From CAKZML01 sp963823435 (lineage in GTDB: Bacteria; Pseudomonadota; Gammaproteobacteria; Steroidobacterales; BM003), in NCBI GenBank assembly GCA_963823435.1, contig CAWGLN010000001.1, positions 806,001 through 870,000 on the forward strand: 64,000 nucleotides of DNA. Direction: 5' to 3'. The notes beneath the pieces are model-generated. The model was not told where the DNA came from. It searched no databases and worked only from the letters and a program-made list of their open reading frames with translations. A program made the translations under genes and the position numbers. Of the stretch, positions 39,067-48,484 are shown one piece after another. Each line of letters opens with the position of its first letter. Position 1 is the first letter of the stretch.

Positions 39067-40307
39067 ATGTCGTTGCACATGCGTAGTGTTCTTGCGCTGG
39101 CGGTGGGTACGGTTCTTGGCCTGACCCTGTCCATAGGCTCTGCAGTGCGTGCAGACCGCCAGCCTGTAGCGGAAGCAAGCCGGCCCCTGCCGACCGAAGA
39201 CGTTCGTCTGCTCGTGGAAGTGCTGGAGAGGGTGCGAACCGATTACGTGGATGAGATTGACGAGCACACGCTTATTGAGGGCGCGGTTCGGGGCATGGTA
39301 GCCGGGTTGGACTCTTATTCAGCGTTTCTGGACTCCGAGGAATACCAGGAAGTAAGAATCAGCACGGCCGGGCGAATATTCCGGTATTGGCGTGGAAGTG
39401 GTTATCCAGGACAAGCAGGTCACCATTGTTTCGCCTATTGATGGCGGCCCGGCCGCCAGGGCCGGGATACAGGCCTGGCGACGTCATCCTTAGCGTCGAT
39501 GCCGTGCCGGTCAGTCCGAACAGTCTGGATGACACCATCGCCAGGATGCGCGGGGAGCCCGGTACCGCCGTGGTATTGGGCATACGCGGGCTCGCAACCG
39601 GTGATGTGCGCAGCGTGACCCTGGATCGCGAGTTGATCCAGGTCGCCTCGGTCAAGGCCAGGACCCTGGAGCCGGGGTTTGGCTATATCCGTGTCACCCA
39701 CTTTTCAGAAACTACCGGCAGGGATCTCGAGCGGGCTGCCGCCGGCCTGATTCAGGAAAACGGGGGCCCCATGAAGGGTCTGGTCCTGGATCTACGAAAC
39801 AACCCGGGCGGTCTGCTTGATGCGGCGGTCCGGGTGTCTGACCTGTTTCTGGAGCGAGGCCTGATTGTAAGCGCCGAGGGCAGGGTGGATGACGCCCGAT
39901 TCAGCATGAGCGCGCAACCCGGCGACGTGCTGGGCGGCCGCCCGCTGGTGGTACTGGTGAATAACGGGTCAGCCTCCGCGTCGGAGATTGTCGCGGGCGC
40001 TCTGCGTGATAATGGCAGAGCTGTGCTGGTGGGTAGCCACACGTTTGGCAAAGGCTCGGTCCAGACCGTAATGCCGCTTTCGAATGGCCGTGCGATAAAA
40101 CTCACCACTTCCCGGTATTTCACTCCTTCCGGAAACTCGATCCACGAGGTGGGCATCAAACCGGATGTGGAGGTGTTGCGGGAATTGGGAGACAGTACGA
40201 TCATCACGCCCTCGGGCATCCCGATTGAGAAAGATGATCAGGCCCTGGCAATGGCCATCAAGAACCTGAAGGACCGACAGCCAATTCTGCAAAGCAAGGT
40301 GCAGTGA
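39067..40307 (+). CDS. ctpA: C-terminal processing peptidase (S41 family), two frameshifts
   Basis: Periplasmic serine protease of the Ctp/Prc group. An N-terminal signal segment (SVLALAVGTVLGLTLSIGSAV) is followed by EDVRLLVEVLERVRTDYVD, a PDZ domain (broken by frame changes near 39375 and 39470), and the catalytic domain with NNGSASASEIVAGAL (nucleophile Ser) and FGKGSVQT (general-base Lys). The start has GGGAG seven bases upstream. The joined length is about 413 residues. It overlaps the yibQ start as GTGA. Confidence 0.9.
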
Positions 40308-41090
40308 CAAGCCGCTGTAGAGCACTGTTCGTCTCGTGTCCAGTGCTCATGTTTCTGGTGGCCGCCACGGCGACGGCCGATGTGGCCAGCATCTCCCGAC
40401 CTGCGGCAGGCCCGGTCGTTGCAATCATTATTGACGATCTTGGTTACCGGAAATTCGATGGAAACCGGGCGCTCGCTTTGCCCGGGCAGATTACCGTGGC
40501 CATTCTTCCGCACACACCCTTTGCCCGTGACTTTGCCGAGGACGCCCACGCCAGGGGAATCGAGGTCATGTTGCATCTGCCCCTGCAGCCTGCCGACAGT
40601 CTCTATGATTCCAGGCCCGGGAGAAATCTGGCTGGATACCGATTCCAGGGTATTCCTGAGTACGCTGGATGCCGATCTGGCGTCGGTTCCGTATGCGGTA
40701 GGCGTCAACAATCATATGGGCAGCCTGCTAACCCGGCATCCGGGTCACATGACCTGGCTGATGCAGGAACTCCTGCGCCGAAACCTGTTTTTCGTGGACA
40801 GCTTTACTACGGAAAGAAGTGTAGCCCTGCAAATGGCGCTCGAGGTCGGCGTACCCGCGGTTCGACGAAACGTCTTCCTGGATACGAATCCGGATCCCGA
40901 AGCGGTCTCGATGGAATTTGATCGTATGCTGGGTCTTGCTCGCGTGCAGGGCTACGCGGTGGCTATCGGGCATCCCTATCCCGACACGCTGGCCATGCTG
41001 GAGCGGCGGCTGCCTGAACTGGAGCACGCCGGCGTCCGCCTGGTGCCGGCAAGCGAGTTGATTAAACTTGTACATGGAGTTGCCCAGTGA
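40304..41090 (+). CDS. yibQ: Divergent polysaccharide deacetylase family protein (YibQ), one frameshift
   Basis: Exported NodB-fold protein of about 261 residues. A signal peptide precedes VVAIIIDDLGYR and ILPHTPFARDFAEDA, then the second frame after about 40625 carries VNNHMGSLLTRH, NLFFVDSFTTERSVA and VPAVRRNVFLD. Only some deacetylase metal ligands are kept, as is typical of this divergent family, so enzymatic activity is doubtful. It is the third gene of the envC-ctpA-yibQ set. The GTG start overlaps the ctpA stop. Confidence 0.87.
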
Positions 41091-41239
41091 GTTGTGTGCT
41101 GGTTCCGTTGGCGTCGGGCTTTGAAGAACTGGAGGCGGTCACCGTGATTGACTTGTTGCGGCGGGCAGGTATACAGGTCCTGGTAGCCAGCCTGGATGGG
41201 CGGCGAGTAGGTAGAAAAAATGTCCTTGCCAAAAAATGA
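41087..41239 (+). pseudogene. Truncated DJ-1/PfpI (YajL-like) N-terminal fragment
   Basis: Starting at GTG 41087, coupled to the yibQ stop, the frame reads VSCVLVPLASGFEELEAVTV, then IDLLRRAGIQVLVASLDG. This is the first beta-alpha-beta unit of DJ-1/YajL proteins with the conserved Glu. It then diverges and stops at 41237-41239, after 50 residues. The nucleophilic Cys half of the protein is missing and the next gene begins at 41220 inside it. This is a real truncation, or a misassembly, not a simple frameshift, because no DJ-1 sequence follows in any frame. Confidence 0.75.
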
Positions 41240-42275
41240 AGCCGTTCTGAGATCCCGCCGGGCGTTCCCGGTGCAAGGGCTTGCCCGGCGGGTTGCAGAT
41301 TTCCACTGGTTCAATCTTGTTCTGGCCCTTGCCTATGTGGTCATCCCCACAATCGGCGTGAGGGATGCGGCGCAGGTTGCAGTGGTCCAGTTTGTTTACG
41401 CCGGGTTTATTCTACTGACCCACTACCGCAGCGCCCGCCGCACTACCAGCGTCTGGAGCCTGACCCTGGACACCTGGGTAATGATTGCCTATATCGCTTT
41501 CATGACCTGGCAATGCGGGGAAAAAGGTGGCGCGCTGGTTTTCCTGTATCTGATTCCAACCCTGATCACCGGTATAGGGCACACACGGCAAAGGGCTGTG
41601 TTCAACGTGTTTCTGATGTGCGCCGTGATGCTGGGCCTGCAGTGGCCGCTGCTGGCCGGTTTGGACACCGGCGCAGTCATTGCCACCAGTGAGGTTTTCA
41701 TTTTCGGCTTTGTGTTGATCCTGGTGGCGGCCCTGGTGGGAGGCTTCAAGATCGATGCCCTGCGGGCCACCGGACAGCTGCGTCAATTGAAAGACCGTGA
41801 CGAGCTGACAGGATTGTTGCACCTGGTGGCCTTCAATCGTCTGGCGGGCCGACTCTACCAGCGCATGCGTCAGATCGGCGGCCCCATGTCCGTGATGGTC
41901 GTGGACATACAGGGATTGAATTTGATTAACCAGGCCCATGGACTGGAGGCCGGTAACCGCGTAATCCAGACGGTCGCCGATATTGTTGCCCGCATGGTAC
42001 GTGAGAGCGATTTGGCGGCGCGTGCCAGTGGCGATGAATTTATCCTGATGCTGCCCGGTGCGGACAGGGTCAAGACGGAGGAAATTGGTCAGCGCATACG
42101 CAACGGGGTGGCCCAGGCCTCGATGGAATTAGCTGGCGAGGTTCAGCGCCTGGGCGTGAATTTTGGCGTGGCCACCTATCCTCGGGACGGTGAGGCGCTG
42201 TCGGAATTGATTCAAATGGCAGATCGGGCCATGTACCGGGACAAGGAAGTGCGGCGACCGCCGCCGGGCTTGTGA
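41220..42275 (+). CDS. Membrane-anchored GGDEF-domain protein
   Basis: A 351-residue protein with about six membrane segments in residues 30-180 and a C-terminal GGDEF domain (DRDELTGLLHLVAFNRLA). The active-site loop is SGDEF instead of GGDEF, preceded at the right distance by an RESD inhibitory site, so it may be an active or product-inhibited diguanylate cyclase or a c-di-GMP binder. The start overlaps the truncated DJ-1 fragment; the true 5' context may have been lost at that junction. The frame is intact. Confidence 0.85.
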   Translation: MSLPKNEAVLRSRRAFPVQGLARRVADFHWFNLVLALAYVVIPTIGVRDAAQVAVVQFVYAGFILLTHYRSARRTTSVWSLTLDTWVMIAYIAFMTWQCGEKGGALVFLYLIPTLITGIGHTRQRAVFNVFLMCAVMLGLQWPLLAGLDTGAVIATSEVFIFGFVLILVAALVGGFKIDALRATGQLRQLKDRDELTGLLHLVAFNRLAGRLYQRMRQIGGPMSVMVVDIQGLNLINQAHGLEAGNRVIQTVADIVARMVRESDLAARASGDEFILMLPGADRVKTEEIGQRIRNGVAQASMELAGEVQRLGVNFGVATYPRDGEALSELIQMADRAMYRDKEVRRPPPGL

Positions 42276-42285
42276 CCAGTCGGGA

Positions 42286-44131
42286 CTACCAGGCCAATTC
42301 GTAATACCAGGCCATGGACAGGGACAGGGTTACCCAGACCACAATCTGCAACGGAATACCAAGACGCAGGAAATCGCTGGCTCGATAGCCACCGGCGCTC
42401 ATGACAATTGTGTTGACCTGGTAACCTGCCGGGGTCAGGTAGCTCATGTTGGCGCCAAACATTACTGCCAGCACGAAAGGCTCGGGTGGCAAACCCAGAC
42501 TTTTGGCAATGGCGAACGCGATCGGTGTACCCATGGCGGCTACTGCATTGTTGGTCACCATTTCCGTGATCAGCGCCACGCTCAGCATCAGGAGCGAGAT
42601 GATTACGGCAGGCGGCAAGGTATAAGTTTGACTGCTGAACAGCTGGGCCAGGTATCGGGCTCCTCCGGTGTAGGTTATCGCGTTACCGAGGGCCAGGCTG
42701 GCCACAACCACCATGATGAGCCGGGTGTCCAATGCCGAACGCAACTGCTCTCGTGTGAGGCATTTACTTGCGATGATCAGCACCGGCGCCTGTCAGGCCG
42801 CAAACACTGATGGGCATAATACCGACAGCCGCAGTGACTACCACGCCCAGCATGATGGCTATCACCATATTGCGTTTTGCGGCCATGGGGGCATCCAGGG
42901 CCCCGTCCAGCAGCAACAGGATTCCGGAGACTTTTAGCCGGCGAATCGCTTCCTTCCGGCCCTGGACCAGCAGTACGTCGCCGACCTCCAGTGTCTCATC
43001 GCGCTGACCTTCCAGGGCTCTCATCAGCTGCCCCGCCTTTTCGATGAACGGCCAGGGGCACCAGGCCATGTTGTCGGAAAAAAACATTTCCCGAGATCTG
43101 GCGACCATGCAGGGGAGAGTTTGCGGTAACCACGATTTCCGCAATCTGTTGTTCCTCAGAACGTTTGGCGCCGGGTTTGTCGGCAGCCTCGGCCTCACTC
43201 CGGGTCGGAATACAAGGTGGCGCCAAGCAGGGCTTCCAGTTCACGCAGGCGAGTGGGCGTGTCGCGCACATGCAGGCGATCCCCCGCCCTAAGGGTGAGA
43301 GTGGGTAGCCGCGCCACGACCACCCCCTCGCCACGCGCGATTTCCCTCAGTTGCAGTGGCCCGCGGGCCATCGCCAGCACGTCGGCCACGGTCTTGCCGT
43401 CGGCAGGGCCCTTGGCCACCAGGTGCAATACACCGTGAAATATTCTTGGCTCGGTAGTTTCCAGGGGAGCCTTCCTGATGGGCAGGAACCTGGAGCCAAA
43501 CAACCAGAGAAAGAGCAAGCCTGCCCCGGCGGCTATGGACGAGGGCACGAAGAAATCCAGCAGCCCGAAACGGGGCATTCCCAGGTCCACCGCAAGGTTG
43601 GCGACAATGATGTTGCTGGAGGTTCCCATGACCGTGCACATGCCCCCAAGGATGGTGGCGTAACCGGCCGGTAGCAAAATCTCGGACGCATGGAAGTTGC
43701 TGCGTATGGCCACCCCAACCAGCAGCGGCAGAAGCATGGCCACCAGGGGGGTATTGTTCATAAACATGCTGAGTACAGCCGACAGCATCAGGGTCGCCAG
43801 CAGCGCGGCGCGTGGCTTGCTCAACCAGGCCGCTGGCGATCAGGCGAGCGAGGGATTGCAGCGCGCCTGTATGCTCCAGGGCCTTGGCGCATATCATCAG
43901 GGAAACAATGGTAACCAGGGCCTCGTTGCCAAAAGCCAGGAAGAAAAACTGGGGCTGTAACAGGGAGGGGTCACGCTCCAGCGGGAAAAGGTAGAAAAAC
44001 AACACCAGGCAGGTCAGGATCAATAGCGCCGAGCTTTCCAGCCGTATACGGTCCCGGCTGAACAGGATCAGTGACAGCACCGCCAGGCCAAGGGTGACCA
44101 GTGCATGCCAATCGGGTAGATCAGGAACCAT
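42286..44131 (-). CDS. SLC13/DASS-type permease with TrkA-C (RCK_C) domains, about five frameshifts
   Basis: Inner-membrane transporter of the sodium:anion symporter type, about 615 residues when joined. Membrane segments are grouped at each end (MNNTPLVAMLLPLLVGVA, GTSSNIIVANL in the N half; TNNAVAAMGTPIAFAIA in the C half), and two regulatory RCK_C domains lie between (LQLREIARGEGVVVARLP, LRAGDRLHVRDT). Frame changes are spread along 43830, 43200, 43090, 42990 and 42790. The substrate may be sulfate or a dicarboxylate but cannot be assigned. It converges with the GGDEF gene. Confidence 0.82.
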
Positions 44132-44422
44132 TCAGCTCTCTCACTAGAAGCTTGCCTGCCAAGCGCAGGGAGTGGCGACAGGATGCAGATTTTCCTGCCG
44201 CCTGTCGAGATCCGCCAGGACCCGCCAGGTGTTTCAGGCTCGGCTGGCAGCAGACAGACACGGGTACCTTGCTTATAGTAGCGGCAGGACCTTGCCGCCG
44301 CCCCGCTGGACCGACCGGCCGGTTTTCATGCAACGCGCTGTCTGCAAAGGCTGAAGCAACCAGGTCGGGAACCGGGGAAAAGAAAAAAATGCGGGTAAAA
44401 TTTGAGCAGGAGTTTGCGCGCC
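44132..44422. other. Intergenic stretch without a gene
   Basis: These 291 bases separate the permease and the first VOC gene, which are divergently transcribed. They contain a small palindrome (ACCGGCCGGT followed by TTTT near 44315-44328) and an A-rich stretch near 44380 just before the VOC ribosome site. I see no ORF with coding character. It probably holds both promoters. Confidence 0.5.
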
Positions 44423-44818
44423 GTGGACCTAGCCAACGCTACAATTAGCCAGATCATGATTCCGGTGGATGATTTTGACCGCGGTGTCGAGTATTACCGC
44501 GACATATTGGGGTTGCCCTTGTTATTCACGGCACCGCCGAATATGGCGTTTTTCCAGTGCGGCACCGTCAGGCTGCTGGTCGGTGTACACACCGGACAAG
44601 ACCCGGTCTCTCGGGGCTCGGCGGTTTATTTCCAGGTCGATGATTTGCAGGGCGTCTACGATGCGCTGGAAAGCAGGGGGGTCAGGTTCAGGACGCCACC
44701 CCACGTCATACATAGAAGTGGTGGCATGGAATTGCTGCTGGCTGATTTCCAGGACCCGGACGGCAATCAGCTGGCCCTGATGGGGCAGCAACCCTTCAGT
44801 GAGGCGACAGAACAATAA
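44423..44818 (+). CDS. VOC (glyoxalase/bleomycin-resistance fold) family protein
   Basis: A 131-residue single-domain VOC protein. The GTG at 44423 is preceded by CAGGAG at a spacing of about ten and gives the normal start (VDLANATISQIMIPVDDF). The paired beta-alpha-beta modules carry RGVEYYRDILGLPLLF and the C-terminal metal-site strand MELLLADFQDPDGNQLALM, with a Glu in ELLL. The substrate is unknown; glyoxalase, dioxygenase and resistance proteins share this fold. A second VOC gene follows 200 bp downstream. Confidence 0.85.
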   Translation: MDLANATISQIMIPVDDFDRGVEYYRDILGLPLLFTAPPNMAFFQCGTVRLLVGVHTGQDPVSRGSAVYFQVDDLQGVYDALESRGVRFRTPPHVIHRSGGMELLLADFQDPDGNQLALMGQQPFSEATEQ

Positions 44819-44819
44819 C

Positions 44820-44935
44820 CAAGGAGCCCGGGCAGGAACGGAGTTGGCGCGCTGGTCAATTTTCGCGAACTGGCTGCCGGGCACGTAAGATCGGTGCCTT
44901 GAATCTCGATTTACGCCAGCAGTCTGCCGCGCCCG
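44820..44935. repeat. Probable degenerate copy 4 of the intergenic repeat
   Basis: GATCGGTGCCTTGAATCT at 44890-44907 matches GATCGGCGCCTCGAATCT in the tandem repeats with two changes. The flanking parts also align: TCAATTTTCGCGAACTGGCT against CCAATCTTCACATAGCTGGCT, and TTTACGCCAGCAGTCTGCC against the ...GCCAGCGATCTACTTC end of copy 3. The inverted ends are not recognisable. The region lies between two VOC genes and holds no gene. Confidence 0.5.
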
Positions 44936-45019
44936 GCCGGGGGGAGCGGAGTGGAAGGGCAGAAGTCGGAATCATCAGGCAAAAGTAGTTGCGCGGGAGT
45001 GGTCGGGGGCGCGGGTTGA

Positions 45020-45373
45020 GGGGGGTTTTTCAAAGCGTCGGATCCCCAACGCCTGGGCGCCTGGTACAGAGACTGCCTGGGCATGCCGGTGGACGAATAT
45101 GGAGCGGCGTTCCAGCCGGGCGACATGCCGGCGGGAGGCTATTCGGCGTGGTCTCCTTTCGCAAAGGACACGAAGTACTTTCAGCCCTCAGGCAGGGACT
45201 TCATGTTCAACCTGGTGGTGGATGACCTGGATGGGTGTCTGGCCCAGGTACACGAGGCTGGAGCCACCCTTGCCGGGGACGTGGTCGAAGAAGAATACGG
45301 GCGTTTTGGGTGGTTTATAGACCCGGAAGGCAATAAAGTTGAGCTTTGGGAGCCGCGGAAGTCCGTGGTCTAG
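45020..45373 (+). CDS. VOC family protein with disrupted 5' end
   Basis: The frame reads GGFFKASDPQRLGAWYRDCLGMPVDEYG, then FNLVVDDLDGCLAQVHEAG and the C-terminal FGWFIDPEGNKVELWEP, a complete VOC domain of about 118 residues apart from its first few residues. An in-frame TGA at 45017-45019 cuts it off from any start; GTG codons at 44999-45001 in another frame suggest an indel in the G-rich run at 45002-45025. The ATG at 45083 would remove the first strand. Function unknown; it resembles small glyoxalase-like proteins. Confidence 0.72.
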   Translation, partial: GGFFKASDPQRLGAWYRDCLGMPVDEYGAAFQPGDMPAGGYSAWSPFAKDTKYFQPSGRDFMFNLVVDDLDGCLAQVHEAGATLAGDVVEEEYGRFGWFIDPEGNKVELWEPRKSVV

Positions 45374-45450
45374 TTCCGCGCAGCCTTCATACCGGGCCAT
45401 TTCTGGTGGTTCAGGGGGGAGGCGGATTTGCGCAATTTCTGGAGGTTTGA

Positions 45451-45915
45451 ATGAATATTGAAGACAAGCTCGCGGTGTCCATACATTACACCCTGACCAA
45501 TGAACAGGGTGAGACGCTGGATAGCTCGGAGGGTCAGGATCCGCTGCGCTACCTGCATGGTGCGCGCAATATCATCCCGGGATTGGAGGCCGCGTTGCTG
45601 GGCAAGAAAGCCGGTGACAAGCTCAACGTGACCGTGCAGCCTGACCAGGCCTATGGCGAGATTAATCCCGACATGATCCAGGTAGTACCTCGCGAGGCAT
45701 TTCAGGGTATCGACGATATTCAGCCGGGTATGCAGTTCCAGGCGTCCGGACCTGATGGCCAGGCCCAGGTCGTGACCATCAAGTCGGTTGGCGAGGAGGG
45801 TGTGACGGTGGACGGTAATCACCCCCTGGCCGGCCAGGTGTTGAATTTTGATGTAACCGTTGAAGAGGTTCGCGAGGCCACGAAGGAAGAGATAGAGCAC
45901 GGCCACGTACATTGA
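45451..45915 (+). CDS. slyD: FKBP-type peptidyl-prolyl isomerase, SlyD
   Basis: A 154-residue prolyl isomerase/chaperone. The FKBP part (ISIHYTL-like start, IIPGLEAALLGKKAGD, PDQAYGEINPD) surrounds the insert-in-flap chaperone domain (VPREAFQGIDDIQPGMQF). The C-terminal tail ends EEIEHGHVH, a short version of the histidine-rich nickel-binding tail seen in E. coli SlyD. A good ribosome site (GGAGG) lies ten bases upstream. Confidence 0.93.
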   Translation: MNIEDKLAVSIHYTLTNEQGETLDSSEGQDPLRYLHGARNIIPGLEAALLGKKAGDKLNVTVQPDQAYGEINPDMIQVVPREAFQGIDDIQPGMQFQASGPDGQAQVVTIKSVGEEGVTVDGNHPLAGQVLNFDVTVEEVREATKEEIEHGHVH

Positions 45916-46202
45916 TTGAGTCCGGGTTTTCTGGCCACGGTCGCGCCCGGCCCCGGCAGATTCACTGAGGCCAGGGTGACAGAATTTTCTCCTCGGTAAC
46001 ATGCCGCATTACTTCTGGCGCCCTGGCCTTCCCGCGGCCCGCTTTTCCTGGCAGGGGTTTGATTGAAAAACCAGGACCCCGTGTTCGTTGTGCGGATATA
46101 GATTGTCATCTTGCAGCATTTTGGAAGCGGTGAGACGCCAAATGCAGCAATGAGCCTGTCCAGGACGCCGGTGTGCAGTCTGAAACAGTGAGGGGAAACG
46201 AT

Positions 46203-46837
46203 GTGAAGGATCCCGGTCCAGGGACCATTGGGATGAGGTCTACCGGCAAAAAACACCGGTCCAGACCAGTTGGCACCAGCCCGACCCGGTATTATCCCTG
46301 GCCCTGATTGAGCATGCCGGGCTGGACCAGGGTGCGTCGATTATCGATGTAGGCGGCGGCGCGTCCCTTTTGGTCGACAGATTGTTCCAGCTGGGATTTC
46401 GACAGCTGAGCGTTCTCGACATATCCGGGCTGGCGCTGGAGAAAGCGCGGGCACGCTTGCCGGGCGATGCGTCAGTACACTGGATTACCGCGGACATTCG
46501 GGAGTTTTCACCTGCCACCCGCTACGACTTGTGGCACGACAGGGCGTTATTTCATTTTCTGACCGATGCATCGGATAGACAGTGGTACCTTGCGGCCTTG
46601 CGTGCGGGCCTGGTATCCGGTGGCCATTTTATAGTGGCGGCGTTTGCGCTGGACGGACCCCCGCGTTGCAGTGGTCTGGAGGTCGTGCGTTACGATACAT
46701 CGACACTGGGCCTTGAATTGGGCACGGAATTTCAATTACAGGAAGAAATGACAGAGACCCATGTGACCCCCTGGGGCGCGAAACAGCAATTTGTATATTT
46801 CCGCTATATTTATCGGCCCGCCGCGAAGAGCCAGTAA
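46203..46837 (+). CDS. Class I SAM-dependent methyltransferase, small type (one frameshift near the start)
   Basis: About 211 residues. After HWDEVYRQKTPVQTSWHQPDP comes the SAM-binding loop IIDVGGGASLLVD, LDISGLALEKAR, WHDRALFHFL and the C-terminal VTPWGAKQQFVYFRY. The family usually begins ...HWDEVY; the GTG at 46203 has GAGGGG seven bases upstream and would join that frame through a one-base shift near 46222. The substrate is unknown; members are often annotated as thiopurine- or tellurite-type methyltransferases without proof. Confidence 0.8.
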
Positions 46838-46851
46838 ATCTGGCCTGAAAA

Positions 46852-46910
46852 TTTTGCTGCACCTGAGGTCACCTACCGCAAGCAGGGGATCATTTTTCGG
46901 GGTGCAGCAA
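46852..46910. repeat. 11-bp perfect inverted repeat in an intergenic region
   Basis: TTTGCTGCACC at 46852-46862 is matched by GGTGCAGCAAA at 46900-46910, with 37 bases between. A further TTTTGCTGCA occurs at 47031-47040. There is no T tract directly after the stem. It might be a regulatory hairpin between the methyltransferase and yciH; the 240-bp interval has no convincing gene. Confidence 0.45.
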
Positions 46911-47077
46911 ACAGTGACGGTTGTTGTGAAGAGAGCTCACCTGGCAGGCCGAATTAGCCTGGTTAGAGGGGTCTTGATGCCTGTCGCAGGAATTGATCCT
47001 GTCAGGGCGACTGCATTTTTGTCAGCCTGGTTTTGCTGCAGTTTTATCGCTGTGGCCTGGATGTAGAGGAGTGCTGA

Positions 47078-47434
47078 GTGAAGCACCGTAGCAGTAGTCT
47101 CGTCTATTCCACTGACCAGGGCCGTTTGTGCCCGTTGTGCGAGAAACCGCCGGAGCAATGTCAATGCAAGGCGGTCTCCAGCACCCCCGGGGGAGATGGA
47201 GTGGTGCGGGTCCGGAGGGAAGTTGCGGGTCGAAAAGGCAAGGCGGTTACCGTGGTGGCCGGCGTGCCGCTGGACGCAAAGGCACTGCTGATCCTGGCCA
47301 AGGAGTTGAAAATGCTATGTGGGTCAGGCGGAACCCTGAAAAACGGCGTGATCGAAGTGCAGGGTGAACACGTGGAAAAAATCATGACTCGATTGCGGGA
47401 CCGGGGTTACACCGTCAAGCGATCCGGAGGCTGA
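47078..47434 (+). CDS. yciH: Translation initiation factor SUI1 family protein YciH
   Basis: A 118-residue eIF1/SUI1-fold protein. The N terminus has a CPLCEKPPEQCQC cysteine pair motif; the SUI1 core shows VRVRREVAGRKGKAVTVV and the loop CGSGGTLKNGVIEVQGEH. It starts at GTG 47078 after AGAGGAG. In bacteria YciH affects initiation fidelity and is not essential. slyX follows 40 bp downstream. Confidence 0.92.
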   Translation: MKHRSSSLVYSTDQGRLCPLCEKPPEQCQCKAVSSTPGGDGVVRVRREVAGRKGKAVTVVAGVPLDAKALLILAKELKMLCGSGGTLKNGVIEVQGEHVEKIMTRLRDRGYTVKRSGG

Positions 47435-47475
47435 CCAGCTTGGTGCGCGTATGCTGCACCCGGGAGACGACGACA

Positions 47476-47682
47476 ATGACAGACAATCGACTGATCGATA
47501 TAGAGACGAAGCTGGCCTACCAGGAGGATATGCTGGAAACGCTGAATGACCTTGTAATCAAGCAGCAGGCCCGGGTTGAGGCGCTGGAAAATCTTTGTCG
47601 GGGCCTGGCCGAACGTGTGCAGCAATTCAAGGACACCGGGCAGACACCGGGCGAGCAATATGAAATACCGCCGCATTACTGA
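47476..47682 (+). CDS. slyX: SlyX protein
   Basis: A 68-residue coiled-coil protein of unknown function, recognised by DIETKLAYQEDMLETLNDLV and the C-terminal PPHY. The ATG at 47476 follows CGGGAG. slyX is often near slyD, which is the case here (1.5 kb upstream). Confidence 0.9.
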   Translation: MTDNRLIDIETKLAYQEDMLETLNDLVIKQQARVEALENLCRGLAERVQQFKDTGQTPGEQYEIPPHY

Positions 47683-47715
47683 TGCTGTCTGCTTGCATCG
47701 TCGGGGTAGCCTCGA

Positions 47716-48021
47716 ATGAGCCATTGGCAGGTATACATGCTGCGCTGTCGGAGCGGTGACCTGTATACAGGCATTGCTACGGACGTGCCCCGCCGACTCG
47801 CCGAACATGCCAGCGGCCGAGGGGCCAAGGCGCTTCGAGGCAAGGGCCCGTTGTCCTTGCTGATTTCGGCGCCCGTGGGAAATCGTAGCCAGGCCCAGCG
47901 CGTGGAAGCGAGAATCAAACGCCTGCCAAAGGACGCAAAGGAGGTCCTGGTTGGTATCCCGGCGCCGTTGCAGGAGCTGATAGACGCGGTGCTGCAGGAG
48001 AGCGACAGACAGGATGTCTAG
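47716..48021 (+). CDS. GIY-YIG nuclease-fold protein (YhbQ-like)
   Basis: A 101-residue single-domain GIY-YIG protein. The core reads WQVYMLRCRSGDLYTGIATDVPRRLAEH, with the VYML/LYTGI strands and Arg characteristic of UvrC-like nucleases, followed by KGPLSLL and VEARIKRLPKDAKE. E. coli YhbQ has been linked to damaged-DNA cleavage; function here is not established. Confidence 0.9.
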   Translation: MSHWQVYMLRCRSGDLYTGIATDVPRRLAEHASGRGAKALRGKGPLSLLISAPVGNRSQAQRVEARIKRLPKDAKEVLVGIPAPLQELIDAVLQESDRQDV

Positions 48022-48081
48022 GCAGGTTGATTAAACAGGTCAGGCAGCGTTTGGCGTTGCCATTTCGCCTGGAGGGTGACT

Positions 48082-48429
48082 ATGGTGCAGGATGAGACCG
48101 GGAAATTGCGGGTGCGACTGCAAGCACTTGGCAGACAACTGGGCGAAGAACTTGCTGCGGGCTTGCAGGCGGGCGCCACGGTGGAGTTGGACCAGTCAAG
48201 AGTCGGACGGCTATCACGTATGGATGCCATGCAGACCCAGGCCATATCCCGGCAAGCCAGTCGTCGTCTGCGTATTCGGCTCGGGCAGGTCGAATCGGCG
48301 CTTGCGAGGTTACAGTCGGGTGAATACGGTTATTGCCACGATTGCGGTGAGCCCATTGATCCCAGGCGCCTGGAAATAGATTTGCTGGTCAACCATTGCA
48401 TAAGCTGCGCCAGCAAAAATGAAACCTGA
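48082..48429 (+). CDS. DksA/TraR-family C4 zinc-finger protein
   Basis: A 115-residue protein with an N-terminal helical region and a C-terminal zinc finger CHDCGEPIDPRRLEIDLLVNHCISC. It lacks the longer coiled coil of true DksA, so it resembles the short DksA2/YbiI-like group that may bind the RNA polymerase secondary channel. The ATG at 48082 has GGAGGG upstream. The target promoters are unknown. Confidence 0.85.
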   Translation: MVQDETGKLRVRLQALGRQLGEELAAGLQAGATVELDQSRVGRLSRMDAMQTQAISRQASRRLRIRLGQVESALARLQSGEYGYCHDCGEPIDPRRLEIDLLVNHCISCASKNET

Positions 48430-48484
48430 CCATAGCGAGTAATCGTTTCCCAAACCGCACAAGGCGGTCGTGCAAGGCAGTCGT

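Noticed and set aside
44315..44328. ACCGGCCGGT followed by TTTT as a terminator.
   Set aside because: The stem has no room for a loop and the T run is short; it lies between divergent genes where no terminator is expected.
45083..45373. ATG 45083 as the start of the second VOC gene.
   Set aside because: VOC-fold sequence (FFKASDPQRLGAWYRDCLG) continues upstream of it in the same frame.
46791..47066. 91-codon plus-strand frame in the methyltransferase-yciH gap.
   Set aside because: It overlaps the end of the methyltransferase in another frame, has no ribosome site and spans an inverted repeat; coding character is weak.
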